Origin: Chaenocephalus aceratus
Lineage: Eukaryota; Chordata; Actinopteri; Perciformes; Channichthyidae
Reading direction: 5' to 3'
Length of the DNA: 64,000 nt
Assembly (NCBI GenBank): GCA_023974075.1
Contig: JAMFTG010000747.1
Coordinates: 46,681 to 110,680 of the forward strand
In this document: positions 37,461 to 48,576 of the stretch, in pieces
Position numbering within the stretch: position 1 is the first letter of the stretch
Layout of the letters: each line of letters starts with the position of its first letter
Notes under the pieces: model-generated
The model's input: only the letters and a program-made list of their open reading frames with translations
Databases searched by the model: none
Told to the model about the DNA's origin: nothing
Made by a program: the position numbers and the translations under genes

Positions 37461-40400
37461 TCATATTTCAGCAATGAGACGTTGTGGTGGTCTCCTGTTT
37501 GTTCTGATTGAATATCTGGCTGGAACAGGACCTTCAGGGTTGATATTCTCGTTTTGGAGCTGATGAGTTTCCTCATCTGGTGGGTCAGGAAGTTGTAGAT
37601 CCAGATCATCCTCTTCGTCAGTCATTCCTGAGTCAGATCCAATAGGAACTGAAGGTGGGAGCAGTTTGAAGTGTGAGGAGTTTCGTGTTATCTCATGTCC
37701 TGGGCGAGCTGCTGTCACCATTGATCCTCTGATCTTCACGATGGTGTAAGGTTTGCTTCCATAAGGAGTCATGAGCTTGCCTTTGATATTCTGACGGCAT
37801 AGCACAATGTCACCTGGTTTGAGGATAGAAGGTCGAGCTCTGTTTTTGTGGTCGGCATGCTCTTTCATGCGCTGCTTGGCACGCTGATCAATATCTTGGA
37901 GTTTGGTGTCAGGTGTGTGATGTTGAGTCACATGAAGAGTGGGGAGAGTGGTGTTGAGTTTTCTCCCAAACATGAACTCGGCTGGAGTCAGCTGTGTAGT
38001 ACCGTGTGGGGATGCACGGTAATTTCTAAGAAAACTGTAGAGGTTCTGTTTCCATGGTTTTCCTTCAGTGTGTGTGGCTGTTATTGTTTTCTTCAATGTT
38101 TTCATGAAGCGTTCAGCTTCTGCATTAGCTCTCGGCCAATACGGTGTTATTGTTCTGTGTTTGAATCCGAGATAGTGGCTGAAATCTTTGAACGGCTGTC
38201 CATTGAATGGAGGTCCATTATCTGTTTTCACCACATGTGGGATACCATAGGAGGAGAAGATTCTGTCCAGTTTGGGAATCACTGTAGTGGCTGCTGTGGA
38301 CTTTAGTATCTCAACTTCGGGGAACCTGGAATACTCATCAATAACCACAAGCAGGTAATCACCTGATGGGAAAGGTCCTGTAAAGTCAATAGAAATATTT
38401 TGCCATGGACCTTTGGGAAGTTCAGACATGTTAAGTGGTTCCATGTGATTCTGGGAGGTTGCTGCTTGACATGGTATGCAGTGTTTTATCATCTTTTCCA
38501 CCATTTCATCTATGCCTGGAAACCATACCTTTTCCCTTACCAGTTGTTTGGTCTTAACAATGCCAAGATGACCGTCATGGGCCAGGCTTATTGCCTTACG
38601 TTGGAGAGAGGTAGGTAGCACAAGTCGTGTTCCTCTGAGAATGACATTCTCTCCAGCGTTGACTGTCAGTTTGTTTCGTAGGCGGTAGAGTGCTTTCAGC
38701 ATTGGATAATCAGTGTAGTCTGAGTCCTGTGGTGCATGTCTCCAGTGTCCTGCACTCAAAAAATGCATCACTTTACATAATGTAGGATCATTCTTTGTTT
38801 CTGTTTGAACTTCTGCAAGTGTCATTGCCTTTGGAACAGCATTGTCAATGACAAAGTTGACATATTCCTCAGCCATGCCAGACGATCTGCTTGGTATGTT
38901 TCCCTCAATAGGATGTCTGGACATGTAATCGGCAGGGTTATCTTTTCCAGCTTTGTACTTGATAATGTAGCTGTATGGTTGTAGTCTTAGCCGCCAGCGT
39001 TCTAACCGAGCTGGGGGTGTGGCTTTTGGGTTGTTGAAGATCAGTTCAAGCGGTTTGTGATCTGTGATAACAGTGAAGTGTGACCCATAGAGATATAGGT
39101 GGAAGTGTTCACATGCCCAGAGGATTGCCAGAGCTTCTCTCTCTGTTTGAGAATAGCGCTGTTCCACTGGTGTGAGTGCTCGGCTGGCATATGCAACAAT
39201 GTGGTCATTACCCTCTTTGTCAGGGCTGTGCTGGCTGAGTATGGCACCTAGACCAACAGGGCTGGCATCAACCAGTAGTTTGGATTTCTTCCTTGGGTCA
39301 AAGTAAGCCATTGTAGTGTTTTCCATCAGCTCTGATTTTAGCCTCTCCATTGCCGACTGTTGTTGTGGTCCCCATGACCAAGTAGTGTCTTTTTTTGTTA
39401 GTTGACGTAAAGGTTCAGAGATCGTGGCATAGTCATGAATGAAACGTGAGCAGTATGTTATCATCCCGAGCAGACTGCGAACCTCTGATGCGTTTTGGGG
39501 TGGAGGAAGGTTCTTGATGGCAGTGATCTTTTTAGGATCTGCAGATATGCCTTTTTCAGAAAAAATATAGCCAAAGAACTCAAGCTCTGGTTTACTGTAT
39601 TCACATTTATCAGCATTGAGTGTGATATTTTTCTCCCTCAGTCTCTGAAAAACAGCTTTGAGGCTATTGTTGTGCTCTTCTTGTGTTTTCCCATACACAA
39701 TGATGTCATCACTCATGTTCCTGACGTTGGGGATACCATGTAGCACTCCTTGAATGAAATTTTGGAACACTTCAGCAGCAGAGTTAATGCCAAAGTTCAG
39801 TCTGGTGTACCTCCAGAGGCCAGTGTGTGTAGTGAAGGTGGTGATATACCTTGAATCTGGATGTAGCTCAAGTTGATGGTATCCAGCATTCAGATCCAGC
39901 TTGGAGAATACTACAGCTCCATTCAGGTCGTGGATGAGGTCATCTACAGTTGGTGTGATGTGGCGCTCTCGCTGTATTGCTGTGTTCGGCAGGCGCATAT
40001 CCACACAGATGCGAACTTTGTCAGGGTTCTTTGGTTTTGGTGTAGCAACTATCGGAGACACCCATGGCGTTGGGCCGCTGATTCTCTCGATGACTCCTTT
40101 TTCCTGTAGCTGGTTTAATTCTGATTCCACTCTTTTTCTCATGTGGAAAGGAATCCTCCTGTGTGGCTGTGTCACAGGTTGCACTGACTCATCAATGTGT
40201 AGCTTCACTTGAAAATCTTTGAGTTTTCCTATGCCTTGAAAGATGTCTTGGTACTCATGGAGGAGCTGGTTTGGGGATGAAATAGGCATTTCTGTGGACA
40301 TAGAGTTTACAACTTTCAGAAGTCCTAGTTCTGTTGCTGTCTTTCGACTCAGCAGTGAGCCATGGTCACCCTGTATCACATAGAATGTAACTGCATTTAC

Positions 40401-41534
40401 TGTGGAAGTAGTTGAATGGACTGCAGCTTTAAATGTTCCTCTCAAAGGAAGAGCAGTGGATGAGCCATAAGGATAGATCTTGGCAGCAGATGGTTGCAGT
40501 TCACAACTGGCTTTTAGCTCTTCATAGGAAACATCATCTAATATGTTCACTGTCGCACCAGAGTCAACAATAACATGTATTACTGTGTCCACAATTTTTA
40601 TTTGTGTACGTTTGTGTCCTGCTTTGTCTTGCAGTGTGCATACAACATACACATAGTCATCTTCTGCTGAGCTGTCTGGAGTGTCTGGTCTCTGTGTCTT
40701 TTGCTCAGTTTGTTTCTGCACTTGATGCACTTTGTATTTTGGTCGGTAATGTTGTTGTTTTTCTGCAGCTTTAGGGGTATAATCTTTGTTTTGTGATCTG
40801 CAGCATCTTTGGAAATGATTTAATTTTCCACATGCTTTACAATCTTTCCCCTTTGCTGGGCAGTTTGCTTGTCCTCCCTCATGAGGAAACTGTCCACCAC
40901 AGTTGTTGCAGGTTTTGTATTCATGCTTCACATTATTATATTTATTGAATTGTTTATGACTTTGGAAGCTTTTCTTTTGTACAGCATGCACTGGGAATTC
41001 TTTTTGTGATCTTCCTGTCTCCATACCTGCAGCTTGTTTGTCTGACAGTTCTTGAGCTCTGCCTGCATCCAGTAGTTTTTGAAGTGTCATGTCGCTGTCC
41101 TTTAGGCGTGCGGAACTGCAGTTTAGAATAATCTGTGACTTTATTTCCTTATTAGCGTCGGTAAAGTCACATGTTGATGCCAACTGTCTCAGTCGCGTGT
41201 GGAAAGCATCCAATGTCTCACTGTCATTTTGCCTGGCTTGTCTGAACATATAGATCTCATATTCAGGATTTACTTTGGGGCAGAAATAGGTTTGCAGGCT
41301 CGCTATGGCGGTATCGTAATCATCAGCGTCTCCCGTTCCTGGCAGCGTGTCAAATATGTCATACACGTCTGATCCAGCATAGTGCAGCAATAGCGCACGT
41401 TTTTGTGTATCCTCCTTTATGTCTAATGCCACTAGGAAGTTGGTGAATCGTTTAATCCACCTTTTCCACCTCGAGCCTACAGAGTTGGGTTCAGTGTGCA
41501 CATCAAACTGCGGGAAATGTGGGAGATTGGCCAT
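37461..41534 (-). CDS. gag-pol: Gypsy gag-pol polyprotein, 1357 residues, single intact frame
   Basis: It makes the particle protein and all enzymes for reverse transcription and integration. Gag-like residues 1-200 are followed by zinc knuckles at 209-245 (CKACGKLNHFQRCC is C-x2-C-x4-H-x4-C). Protease has D-S-G at 324-326. RT has LDLNAGYHQL at 546-555 (Asp547) and SDD at 608-610 in place of the usual YxDD. RNase H shows D756, E798 or E800, and D825. Integrase has the zinc-binding HDGH and C1019/C1022, and the DDE residues D1050, D1105 and E1141 (35 residues apart). The C-terminal tail is rich in Pro and Asp. No stop or frameshift separates gag and pol. The ATG at 41534 lies 142 bp after the 5' LTR. 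Confidence 0.95.
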   Translation of the reverse strand: MANLPHFPQFDVHTEPNSVGSRWKRWIKRFTNFLVALDIKEDTQKRALLLHYAGSDVYDIFDTLPGTGDADDYDTAIASLQTYFCPKVNPEYEIYMFRQARQNDSETLDAFHTRLRQLASTCDFTDANKEIKSQIILNCSSARLKDSDMTLQKLLDAGRAQELSDKQAAGMETGRSQKEFPVHAVQKKSFQSHKQFNKYNNVKHEYKTCNNCGGQFPHEGGQANCPAKGKDCKACGKLNHFQRCCRSQNKDYTPKAAEKQQHYRPKYKVHQVQKQTEQKTQRPDTPDSSAEDDYVYVVCTLQDKAGHKRTQIKIVDTVIHVIVDSGATVNILDDVSYEELKASCELQPSAAKIYPYGSSTALPLRGTFKAAVHSTTSTVNAVTFYVIQGDHGSLLSRKTATELGLLKVVNSMSTEMPISSPNQLLHEYQDIFQGIGKLKDFQVKLHIDESVQPVTQPHRRIPFHMRKRVESELNQLQEKGVIERISGPTPWVSPIVATPKPKNPDKVRICVDMRLPNTAIQRERHITPTVDDLIHDLNGAVVFSKLDLNAGYHQLELHPDSRYITTFTTHTGLWRYTRLNFGINSAAEVFQNFIQGVLHGIPNVRNMSDDIIVYGKTQEEHNNSLKAVFQRLREKNITLNADKCEYSKPELEFFGYIFSEKGISADPKKITAIKNLPPPQNASEVRSLLGMITYCSRFIHDYATISEPLRQLTKKDTTWSWGPQQQSAMERLKSELMENTTMAYFDPRKKSKLLVDASPVGLGAILSQHSPDKEGNDHIVAYASRALTPVEQRYSQTEREALAILWACEHFHLYLYGSHFTVITDHKPLELIFNNPKATPPARLERWRLRLQPYSYIIKYKAGKDNPADYMSRHPIEGNIPSRSSGMAEEYVNFVIDNAVPKAMTLAEVQTETKNDPTLCKVMHFLSAGHWRHAPQDSDYTDYPMLKALYRLRNKLTVNAGENVILRGTRLVLPTSLQRKAISLAHDGHLGIVKTKQLVREKVWFPGIDEMVEKMIKHCIPCQAATSQNHMEPLNMSELPKGPWQNISIDFTGPFPSGDYLLVVIDEYSRFPEVEILKSTAATTVIPKLDRIFSSYGIPHVVKTDNGPPFNGQPFKDFSHYLGFKHRTITPYWPRANAEAERFMKTLKKTITATHTEGKPWKQNLYSFLRNYRASPHGTTQLTPAEFMFGRKLNTTLPTLHVTQHHTPDTKLQDIDQRAKQRMKEHADHKNRARPSILKPGDIVLCRQNIKGKLMTPYGSKPYTIVKIRGSMVTAARPGHEITRNSSHFKLLPPSVPIGSDSGMTDEEDDLDLQLPDPPDEETHQLQNENINPEGPVPARYSIRTNRRPPQRLIAEI

Positions 41535-41660
41535 GGTGCGTCCCGTGGATGGCTTGGCTAGCTTGTTAGCCGTATGTGTTAGCCAACGTAGTTCGCTTAC
41601 CGCTTATCCAGAATTGTGGATGTTTTATTTCTCTTCCCTCATTCTGCGATGTGTTGCGGT

Positions 41661-41673
41661 ATCCTCGTCGCCA
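41661..41673 (-). promoter_or_regulatory. Primer-binding site
   Basis: Two bases after the 5' LTR the minus strand reads TGGCGACGAGGAT, beginning with the TGG that pairs with a tRNA CCA end. I did not assign the tRNA. Confidence 0.8.
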
Positions 41674-41675
41674 GT

Positions 41676-41848
41676 TGTAGTGTTGTCATTTGGTAGGTGT
41701 ATCTTGCTTTGTTATAGACAACTCAGGAGACAGCGAGTATCGTTAACTGTGCTTTATTCCCGCTCTGTACAACCTAATAATCCGTGTCCCGCATATCACA
41801 TTCCGGGTATCCACAACTCCGGACCAAATAGTATGTAACAACATTACA
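41676..41848 (-). repeat. Gypsy 5' LTR
   Basis: Appears identical to the 3' LTR. It should contain the promoter of the element, though no strong TATA box stands out. Confidence 0.95.
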
Positions 41849-42204
41849 CCTCGGAGCACACTCTCCAATCACAGAGCTTGAGGACTATCACGGGGTTTGT
41901 CAAACAGAGCACATGGTGTAGTCCAAACGATAGCTGGGGATTCTGGGTAGTGTAGTGTCTTCTGCCATCCTTTACTCCTGGGAATGGACGCTCACATTAC
42001 CTTTAAGGGCAGCCGACATAAACGAATGCCGTGCTTCCATGAGCGTCAAATCCCGACGCAGATGGGAATACATTGCAATCAGTTGAAAGCTATTTGCGTC
42101 CCTTTATGACGCTGAGGGAGCCTAGGAGCGTCACAATTGGACGCCACGGACACTGACCAAACGTCGCTATTGGACGCTTAGGGAGTGAGAGTGTGTTGGT
42201 TCAA

Positions 42205-44470
42205 GAGGTTGCTCATACCATTTTAACGATATAGGAGCAATGTTATGCCGTTTTGTAAAACAAATGACCTGCGTCTGAGCTACTGACAGTTTGAATCCCC
42301 GTGTATTTGTCCATTTCTCCACTTCAACTATTGCAGCTTGTATTTTCTTTCCAACATGTGCTACATTGCGGCCTTTTGCCCACAAAGCCCCATCATCTGC
42401 AGACAAAGATCTCCCCACACTTGGATGAACTTGATTAAAGATGTCATCATTATATTGAACAGCAACGGACCACACACACTGCCTTGCGGAGTACCATTTC
42501 CACAGCATTAACACTTGAATATTCTGCACCTACTCTTACTTGTATTTTCCTGTCCAGTAAAACATTCATAACCCAAGTATATGCTTTACCACCAATTCCC
42601 AATGATTTGAACTTGATTGGTAGTCCTTCCTTCCAGAGCATGTCATAAGCCTTTTCAACATCAAAGAAGACTGCAGTCACTACTTCCTTGTTGGTCTGTG
42701 CTTTCCTGATGTCTGATTCTCAGCACAATGTAGAATCCATTGTGTTCCGACCCCTCTGGAACCCACTTTGATATGGGGACAACAGAGCGTTACTTTCTAA
42801 GATATACGTTAACCTTTCTGTAACCGTTCTCTCCATGACTTTGCATACATGAGATGTCAGGGCAACAGGCCTGTAGCTAGATGGATCTGAAGGGTCTTTC
42901 CCTGGCTTCAGGATGGGCACTATTATCGCTTGTTTCCACACTGAAGGAAGTTGGCCAGAATCCCACACCCTGTTAACCAACCTCAACACAATGACTAGAG
43001 AGTTATCCGTCATGTGTTCCAGCATTTTGTAACAAACACCATCTTTCCCAGCAGTGGTTTGGCGAGCTCTAATAATTGCTCTTCTCAACTCAAACATATA
43101 AAATGCAGGTCCAACTGATCTCCTAACGCTTCTACTCTGTCCAATATTCTCGGGTTTTCCATTCGTGTATTATTTCTGCACTGCCGGGCTTCCTCTGTCA
43201 GGTTATCTGAACTATGAACTTTCCTAAATGTTTGAGCTAGAAGTTCCGCCTTTCCTACGTTTGTGACAGCCATTTTGTCGCCTCTGCTCAAAACTGGCAA
43301 CTCATAGTTCCTTCGAATTCCCCCCATTCTCCTAATCATGCCCCAAACACCTGCAAGCTGTACTCTCTTCCAATACTATTGCAATATTGCCTCCAAAAAG
43401 TGCGTTTCTGCGTTCTTATTGTTCTCCTCACTACAGCCTGGGCCCTTTCACCCTGATTCAAAGCTTCCTGAGAATGGAGTTGTTTGAGTTGCCTGAATGC
43501 TTTATTCCTGTCTTTAATGGATTCACTGCATTCACCATTCCACCAGGGTACACCCTTGGTGCGCCTAACTCCTGCACTTTCTGGAATTGTTTCTTTAGCT
43601 GAATGAATGATAACCTTAACCAGCTCATCATTTCATTTATTTATATCATCATCATTTTCCTCTTGAAGTGTTTTACATCTATTCGTACTTACAGCTTGGA
43701 AGGCATCCCAATCAGCCTTTCCCAGTTTCCATCTAGGACTTTTCTTGTCCTTTTCAAACCTTATGTTGGTCCCAACTTTAGTCATTACCGGATAATGATC
43801 GCTGCCCACTGTAGTATGCTTCACCACATTCCATGTACTTATACCTGCTAAAGCACTAGATACAAATGTCGAGTACTGTTTCTATATTCTTCGTGCAATT
43901 ATATCGTGTTCCTTCTCCAGTGTTAATGCACACTAGCCCGAGGTCATCTATACATTCCTCAACTACTGCCCCATTTGCATCTGTGCTCCTGCTTCCCCAT
44001 AGCGAGCTATGTGAGTTAAAACCCCCACACCATATTACTTTGTCTTGCAGTGACCCCCCAGCATCCTCTAATACACTTTGATCTAATTTCCCACATTATA
44101 ATAATTCACTATATCTAGAGGTCCTCTATCATTCCATACCCTATAACTATTGCTTCATGATCTGTACCTACATGCATAACTTTGTAGCTTATCCCACTCT
44201 GTATGAATGTTGCGACTCCTCCCCCTCTGCCAGAGTCCCTATCTCGTCTAGCTGCAGGATATCCCTTCACAATAAAACCCAGTTGTGCTTTCAGCCATGT
44301 TTCCTGAATACAAGGAACTTTAGGTTTCTCTCCCAGGTTGTCAATATATTTGTTGAACTCTTGTCCATTTGCAATTAAACTTCTAGCATTCCACTGCAGT
44401 ACAATTACCACCACCAGGATGATCCAGTCCATGTCTGAGGTTGTTGGACGTCATCATTTAGGATATCTTT
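42205..44470 (-). pseudogene. I/Nimb-type LINE ORF2 (endonuclease and RT), broken
   Basis: Read leftward: endonuclease begins at about 44400 (QWNARSLIANGQEFNKYID, CIQETWL, GRGGGVATFIQSG) and continues to GSDHYPV near 43800. RT blocks follow: TTAGKDGVCYKML, SYRPVALTSHVCKVMERTV, YQSGFQRGRNTMDS, FFDVEKAYDMLW, and the catalytic SADDGALW near 42395. Stops and frameshifts occur at several points (43630, 43090, 42720, 42450). The end is truncated at about 42205, next to the inverted-repeat element, before the RNase H and C-terminal region. A related family supplies the tails at 2369 and 47869. Confidence 0.85.
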
Positions 44471-44650
44471 CACGTGTCCCCAGTGCATCCCTTTCACATC
44501 GAGGTACTTTTCAGATCATTTGACAATTAAATTGGCTTTAGTCTGCGCTGAACAGTTGATCATCTCTGCCATAAACAGTACAAACTCTCTTTTACTCACT
44601 ATCAGAGTGTCCTCCTTCAACTTAACTTCCTGCCTCGTCACTTCCCTCTG
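44471..44650 (-). pseudogene. LINE ORF1 C-terminal remnant
   Basis: Upstream of the endonuclease on the minus strand a short frame reads EEVKLKEDTLIVSKREFVLF and AEMINCSAQTKANLIV, then, after a stop, KYLDVKGMHWGHVKDILN. This resembles the end of ORF1 in I/Nimb-type LINEs, directly preceding ORF2. Confidence 0.5.
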
Positions 44651-45264
44651 CCATCTCTCGTCCAGTCACAGTCCAGTGTTGCCACCACCCCCTCTACCGC
44701 TCTACCGCAGACCGGAAGTTTACAAGCGCACGCTCAATGAACCGGAAATGGAAATACGTCATCCCGTGCAACTCGCCTATTGTAGTGGATTACATATTAA
44801 CACATGTGAGTGTGAAGGTCCAGAGTCAGAGACCCGCCCCCTGCTTCCTGTCTGTTGCTCAGCAACATGGACATGTTCCACTCTGACACAACGTCTGCTT
44901 CCTTCTCATCATTACTCTTCTTTCCTGAGAAGCGATCAACGTCTCTGGGAGGGGACAGACTTTGTCACTAAGATAGAGTTGTAGAGATATACAACTTGAA
45001 TTGTGTGAATTTAAAGATCAGGTTCCTGTTTTAAGGTCCAAGCGAGGGGGGGTGTCTTTGTTTGCGTCACCAAATCTACTTTCAGTCTTTTTGCATCTTT
45101 TTAACACTTGTTCTGTATTCATGTGATCGTTCTAAGTCGTCTGTTTTGATCCCCTTTCAGTCCTTTTGCTTTCTAAGTGGTTGCTTTGTGTATGTTTCAG
45201 TACTTCCTCCTCTCCTTGCAGTAACTCAGCTTCTCTCTGATGTTTCTTTAGTCATTTGATCATG
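44651..45264. other. Stretch without recognised gene
   Basis: Possibly the 5' UTR or promoter of the LINE and flanking unique sequence. A GTCCCCTCCC-type GC-rich part lies near 44940-44960. No motif supports a protein. Confidence 0.3.
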
Positions 45265-45860
45265 GCCGTGGGAAGGGGGGGTGCTGAGGGGGCTGCAGCA
45301 CCCCCACCTGCTGGCGGAGAGTTGTAACTGCAACGCCAAAAAGTTCACTAATCAAATCAATACAAAAGTTTTATTTTGAGTGTGTTTGAGTTAGCATTTC
45401 AGTGTAAGCAGTCTCTAAAAAGCTTCACGATAAGAGAAAGGGATCATGCAGTGTGCTTCTTCTGTTGCTCTGCTAAAGAAAAGAAGCTCGTCAGCGCAAG
45501 ATCAGGGATGGGAGTTTTGTGAAAGCACGGTTTAAGAACTGGCGAAAAGCAGAGGAAACATTTAGGAGCATGAGAAGTCCCATCAACACACAGGCCGTCA
45601 ACAAGCTGGCAGCATGACAACGAACACCGATGAACGTGCTGCTCTCACAAGCTGCTGCTAAAGACCAAATGACTGCATTTAGCGTGAGGCTTTATACCGG
45701 ACCCTCCCTCCACGCAGATCACGCAGATCACGCAGACTGCGTGGGGCCTCGTTTTGCGGAGGGAGCCTCATCTGAAGCGCAAACGCAGTGTAAGCGCCAC
45801 AGTTTCGCCGCTGCGAGGCACCCCCACCCGCACCCCCAACTCTGACTGACTTTCCGCGTC
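45265..45860 (+). pseudogene. hAT transposase (TTF/ZMYM1-like finger) relic
   Basis: After a CACCCCC-containing start (45290-45310), the + strand encodes VCFFCCSAKEKKLVSARSG in one frame, then FVKARFKNWRKAEETFRSMR and TPMNVLLSQAAAKDQMTA in another, with a stop between. This matches the TTF-type zinc-finger region of ZMYM1/hAT-like transposases. The segment 45690-45860 shares CGCAGATCAC repeats and GCCGCTGCGAGGC with 20968-20985. Confidence 0.5.
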
Positions 45861-45869
45861 CCTGCATTT

Positions 45870-46990
45870 GATGTTTCTTTTTGGTTGTTTGAAGTCACAT
45901 ATCACAGGTGAGCTACACCGGACCCCCCCGACAGGTGGAGCCCTCCATCAGGGAGACCAGGGCTGGAGGCGGGGCTTAGAGACCGGGACTGAAACACAGA
46001 GGAGAGCAGGGCAACCTTTTTTTATTACAATTCATCTTGTTTTAATTTGTATTGGCTTTTTCTTTACTGCATTTAAAAGTAGTTTTATAAGATGCTTCCT
46101 TTGCACGATATCTTATTGATTTATTTATGCCTTGTTAAAATGTGCTCAATAAAAAAACTTGATGACATAAATGTATTTATTTTTGTATTAGACTGAAGTT
46201 GTTGTGTTTTCATGGCTCCTTTATAACCGGCAGAGAACGCCTCATCAGGTCAAAGGCTACAGGTTAGAGGACCAACTGCATCACCATGCTATATTCTGAC
46301 TGGGGCCAGTTATCTTCTGAGGGGGGCCCAATAAATGCAGGACGAAAAACACAAAGACAGAATGAAGTAATTGCGCATAAGAAACAATGCATGCAGTTAT
46401 TCTTTCAGTACATATTTATTTCAGATACTTATAGCTACAGTTTTTACGCTCTAATGGGTCCGACTAGAAAGATTGTCGTGGCTTCATTCCTTGTTTTTCT
46501 ATCAAGCCACTAGACGCCTAAACAGACACTTCTAACTCGTTTTCTTTCCTTTATATTACTTACAGTTGAAGAGTTACTCGGCCTCCGATGGTTTGGATGA
46601 TGTTGCGATGTGTTTGCTCAAAATAAAATAACACACTTTTACACATGCAACAAAGAAAAGAGGCCTTTACAATATTCAAAACAAAGAGGCAAAACTCAAA
46701 TCAAATAACAAACGACGGTATTCTTTCTTCTTGGTAAGGCTTCTATAACTTCATAACTTAAAGGGTACTTGTACGATTTGTGTATGTGTATGGTTAAAAC
46801 TGTTCCTCGACGGCGTCTCTCCAACAGGTTGCCCATCACTGTGGCTTCAGCGCAGGCGGCGTGGGAATTGTAGTCCTTTATAGTGCGTTGACTACAGACG
46901 TCACCATTAGGTGGCCTTTCTTATCAAATCAAAATACTGGCTCCAACGATGACAAATAACGTTTAATCATAAACTTTTCATTTCCAGGGG
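45870..46990. other. Long stretch without recognised gene
   Basis: AATAAA motifs occur (for example CTCAATAAAAAAACTTGATG near 46145) but I see no coding sequence before them. ATTGTAGTCC at 46868 resembles repeat termini. The stretch is AT-rich in the middle. Confidence 0.4.
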
Positions 46991-47867
46991 GCCCACCTGG
47001 ACTCTTTCACAAGGAGGACTTGTACTCAAATGGCACAACCCCAAACGGAACCTTCGCCCCAATGACCTCGTCGTCATCGTGGATAACACAGCACCGGGTG
47101 ATACAGACACTGTCAGGGTCCAAAGGGCTTGTCCACAGTGTCTTGGTGAAAACCAAGAGTAGCACCTTACAGCGACCAATTGACAAGCTCTGCCTGCTTC
47201 TGGAAGCAGTTGATTGAACACAAGGTGTCATGTGCTAGTAACCTCTGACACCCAGTATCACACACACACACATGCCCCCCCCCTTTCCTCTTGAATTCAT
47301 GCAAACACACCACACACAAACATTGGACTATGAACTATGACAATGATTGTATATTGATGACGGTTACATTTTGAGTAACTGCTTGTTTTGTGGCTCTATT
47401 ATAATGTATTAATTGTTTTGCTACTGCGTCAACAATTAGGGGCCGGTATGTTAGAGCCACAAAGTTATTATTTCGAGTCATAATTTGATAAATGATGTAA
47501 TGATGGAAAAGGATTTATATTGCCATGGTGAATATGTTTTTGATGAAATGATTGTTAATTTTATATCGTAAATATGATCTGTTTCCTTGTACCTTCCGGT
47601 GTGTATTTAAGTGAGGTAACTCGGAGACCTGATGAGACGGGGAGCGGAACAGTTTTTCGACCGCAAATTGCAGACAGAGATTGGTGTTGCAAATTGGACT
47701 GCAAACAAAGTATAGTTTAGTTAGGAAAGCATATCGCCGAAATACTGTATAATATTTTGAGACTATTTAAGTCAATACTTTGTTGTTAATAAATTGTATA
47801 TTTTTTGACTGAAAACCTTCGGCTGCTTATTGTTTTGGATTGCGTCAACCCCGCTCTATAGTGGCAA
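46991..47867 (+). mobile_element. 3' end of a BEL/Pao LTR retrotransposon with LTR
   Basis: The coding tail reads KWHNPKRNLRPNDLVVIVDN (about 47024-47085). After a frameshift it continues IQTLSGSKGLVHSVLVKTK and LQRPIDKLCLLLEA, stopping at 47215-47217. This is the region following integrase in BEL/Pao pol proteins. A 3' UTR and a purine-rich AGGGGCCGG precede a putative LTR starting TGTTAGAGCC at 47450, with a TATA-like GTATTTAAG (47602) and AATAAA (47790), ending near CCCCGCTCTA (47867). It is inserted into a LINE reading frame. The 3' LTR edge is uncertain. Confidence 0.65.
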
Positions 47868-48317
47868 GAGTGCCATTACATACAGGTCTCAATCATACTT
47901 TAAGTATAACAGGAAAGCATCCAACCGGAAAGTGTGTACACTGCAGCCAGCCAGAAACTGTTGAGCATGTTTTACTGCTTTGCAGGAAATATAGTACTCA
48001 GAGAAATGTGCTTTTCCAGACACTGAAGAAAGCAACATTCCATGACTTGTCGCTATCAGGGCTGTTAGGGAAAACATCAGGCAATATATATTGTGAGATT
48101 ATTACGTTTCTAAGAGAAATTGATACATTTAAAATAATCTAGAGTTTTGGTTCTTTGTTTTGTTTGTTTTGTTTCTTGTTTTCTGCATAGTCTCTTGTCC
48201 ACACTCCAGTCCAGTTGGTGGCGGTAATGCACCTACAAGTTGGTTTGCCAACCGCCAATAAACACGAAAGAAGCAGAAGAAGAAAACGAGAGAAGAAGAA
48301 GAAGGACAAAAGAAGAG
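47868..48317 (+). mobile_element. 3' end of I/Nimb-type LINE, copy 2
   Basis: The frame to the stop at 48142 includes HTGLNHTLSITGKHPTG and the C-terminal knuckle CVHCSQPETVEHVLLLC (C-x2-C-x7-H-x4-C). It is followed by the same 3' UTR and AGAAG tail as 2562-2732. It is 5'-truncated by the BEL element. A GTGAGT donor-like site follows at 48318. Confidence 0.75.
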
Positions 48318-48576
48318 GTGAGTGGATTAAGCACATGCAGAGGTTTCATTAAGTGTATTTACTATTTACTATGTATTAAGTTTACACCTCTTAGCAAAAA
48401 ACTTTCCAGTTCGGCTCTGGGGAGTAACAGTTGATTTGTAATGCTCAGCTGACTTTATGTTAGTTATTTATTACACCAGTTGTCTTTAAGACGGTTTGAG
48501 TTGTTGTGTTGGTGCTCTTTACCATAGATATGGTTTTAAATGTATGCTAACTAGCTTATTAGCATCGCCATTCACC

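Larger units (their letters stand above)
37079..41848 (-). mobile_element. Complete Gypsy (Metaviridae) LTR retrotransposon
   Basis: Two 173-bp LTRs (37079-37251, 41676-41848) appear identical base for base, and a 5-bp target duplication CCTCG flanks them (37074-37078, 41849-41853). A primer-binding site, a polypurine tract and a single open gag-pol frame are all present. These features indicate a very recent, possibly still mobile copy. It lies inside a long-inverted-repeat element. The gene order protease, RT, RNase H, integrase is that of Gypsy elements, and the SDD RT motif and fused frame resemble Mag-type members. Confidence 0.95.
34723..42200. mobile_element. Long-inverted-repeat DNA element interrupted by Gypsy
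   Basis: The left arm 34723-35227 is the reverse complement of 41890-42200, starting ACCAACACACTCTCACTCCC at both outer ends. The right arm lacks about 200 bp present in the left (around 34951-35143). The arms are rich in GCGTC/GACGC motifs. Removing the Gypsy element (4770 bp plus one 5-bp target copy) leaves about 2.7 kb. The interior (35228-37078) has no recognisable transposase. Outer flanks give no clear target duplication. It may be a foldback or non-autonomous element of unknown family. Confidence 0.65.

Noticed and set aside
37848..38306. Plus-strand frames inside the Gypsy element
   Set aside because: They lie antisense to gag-pol and have no motifs.
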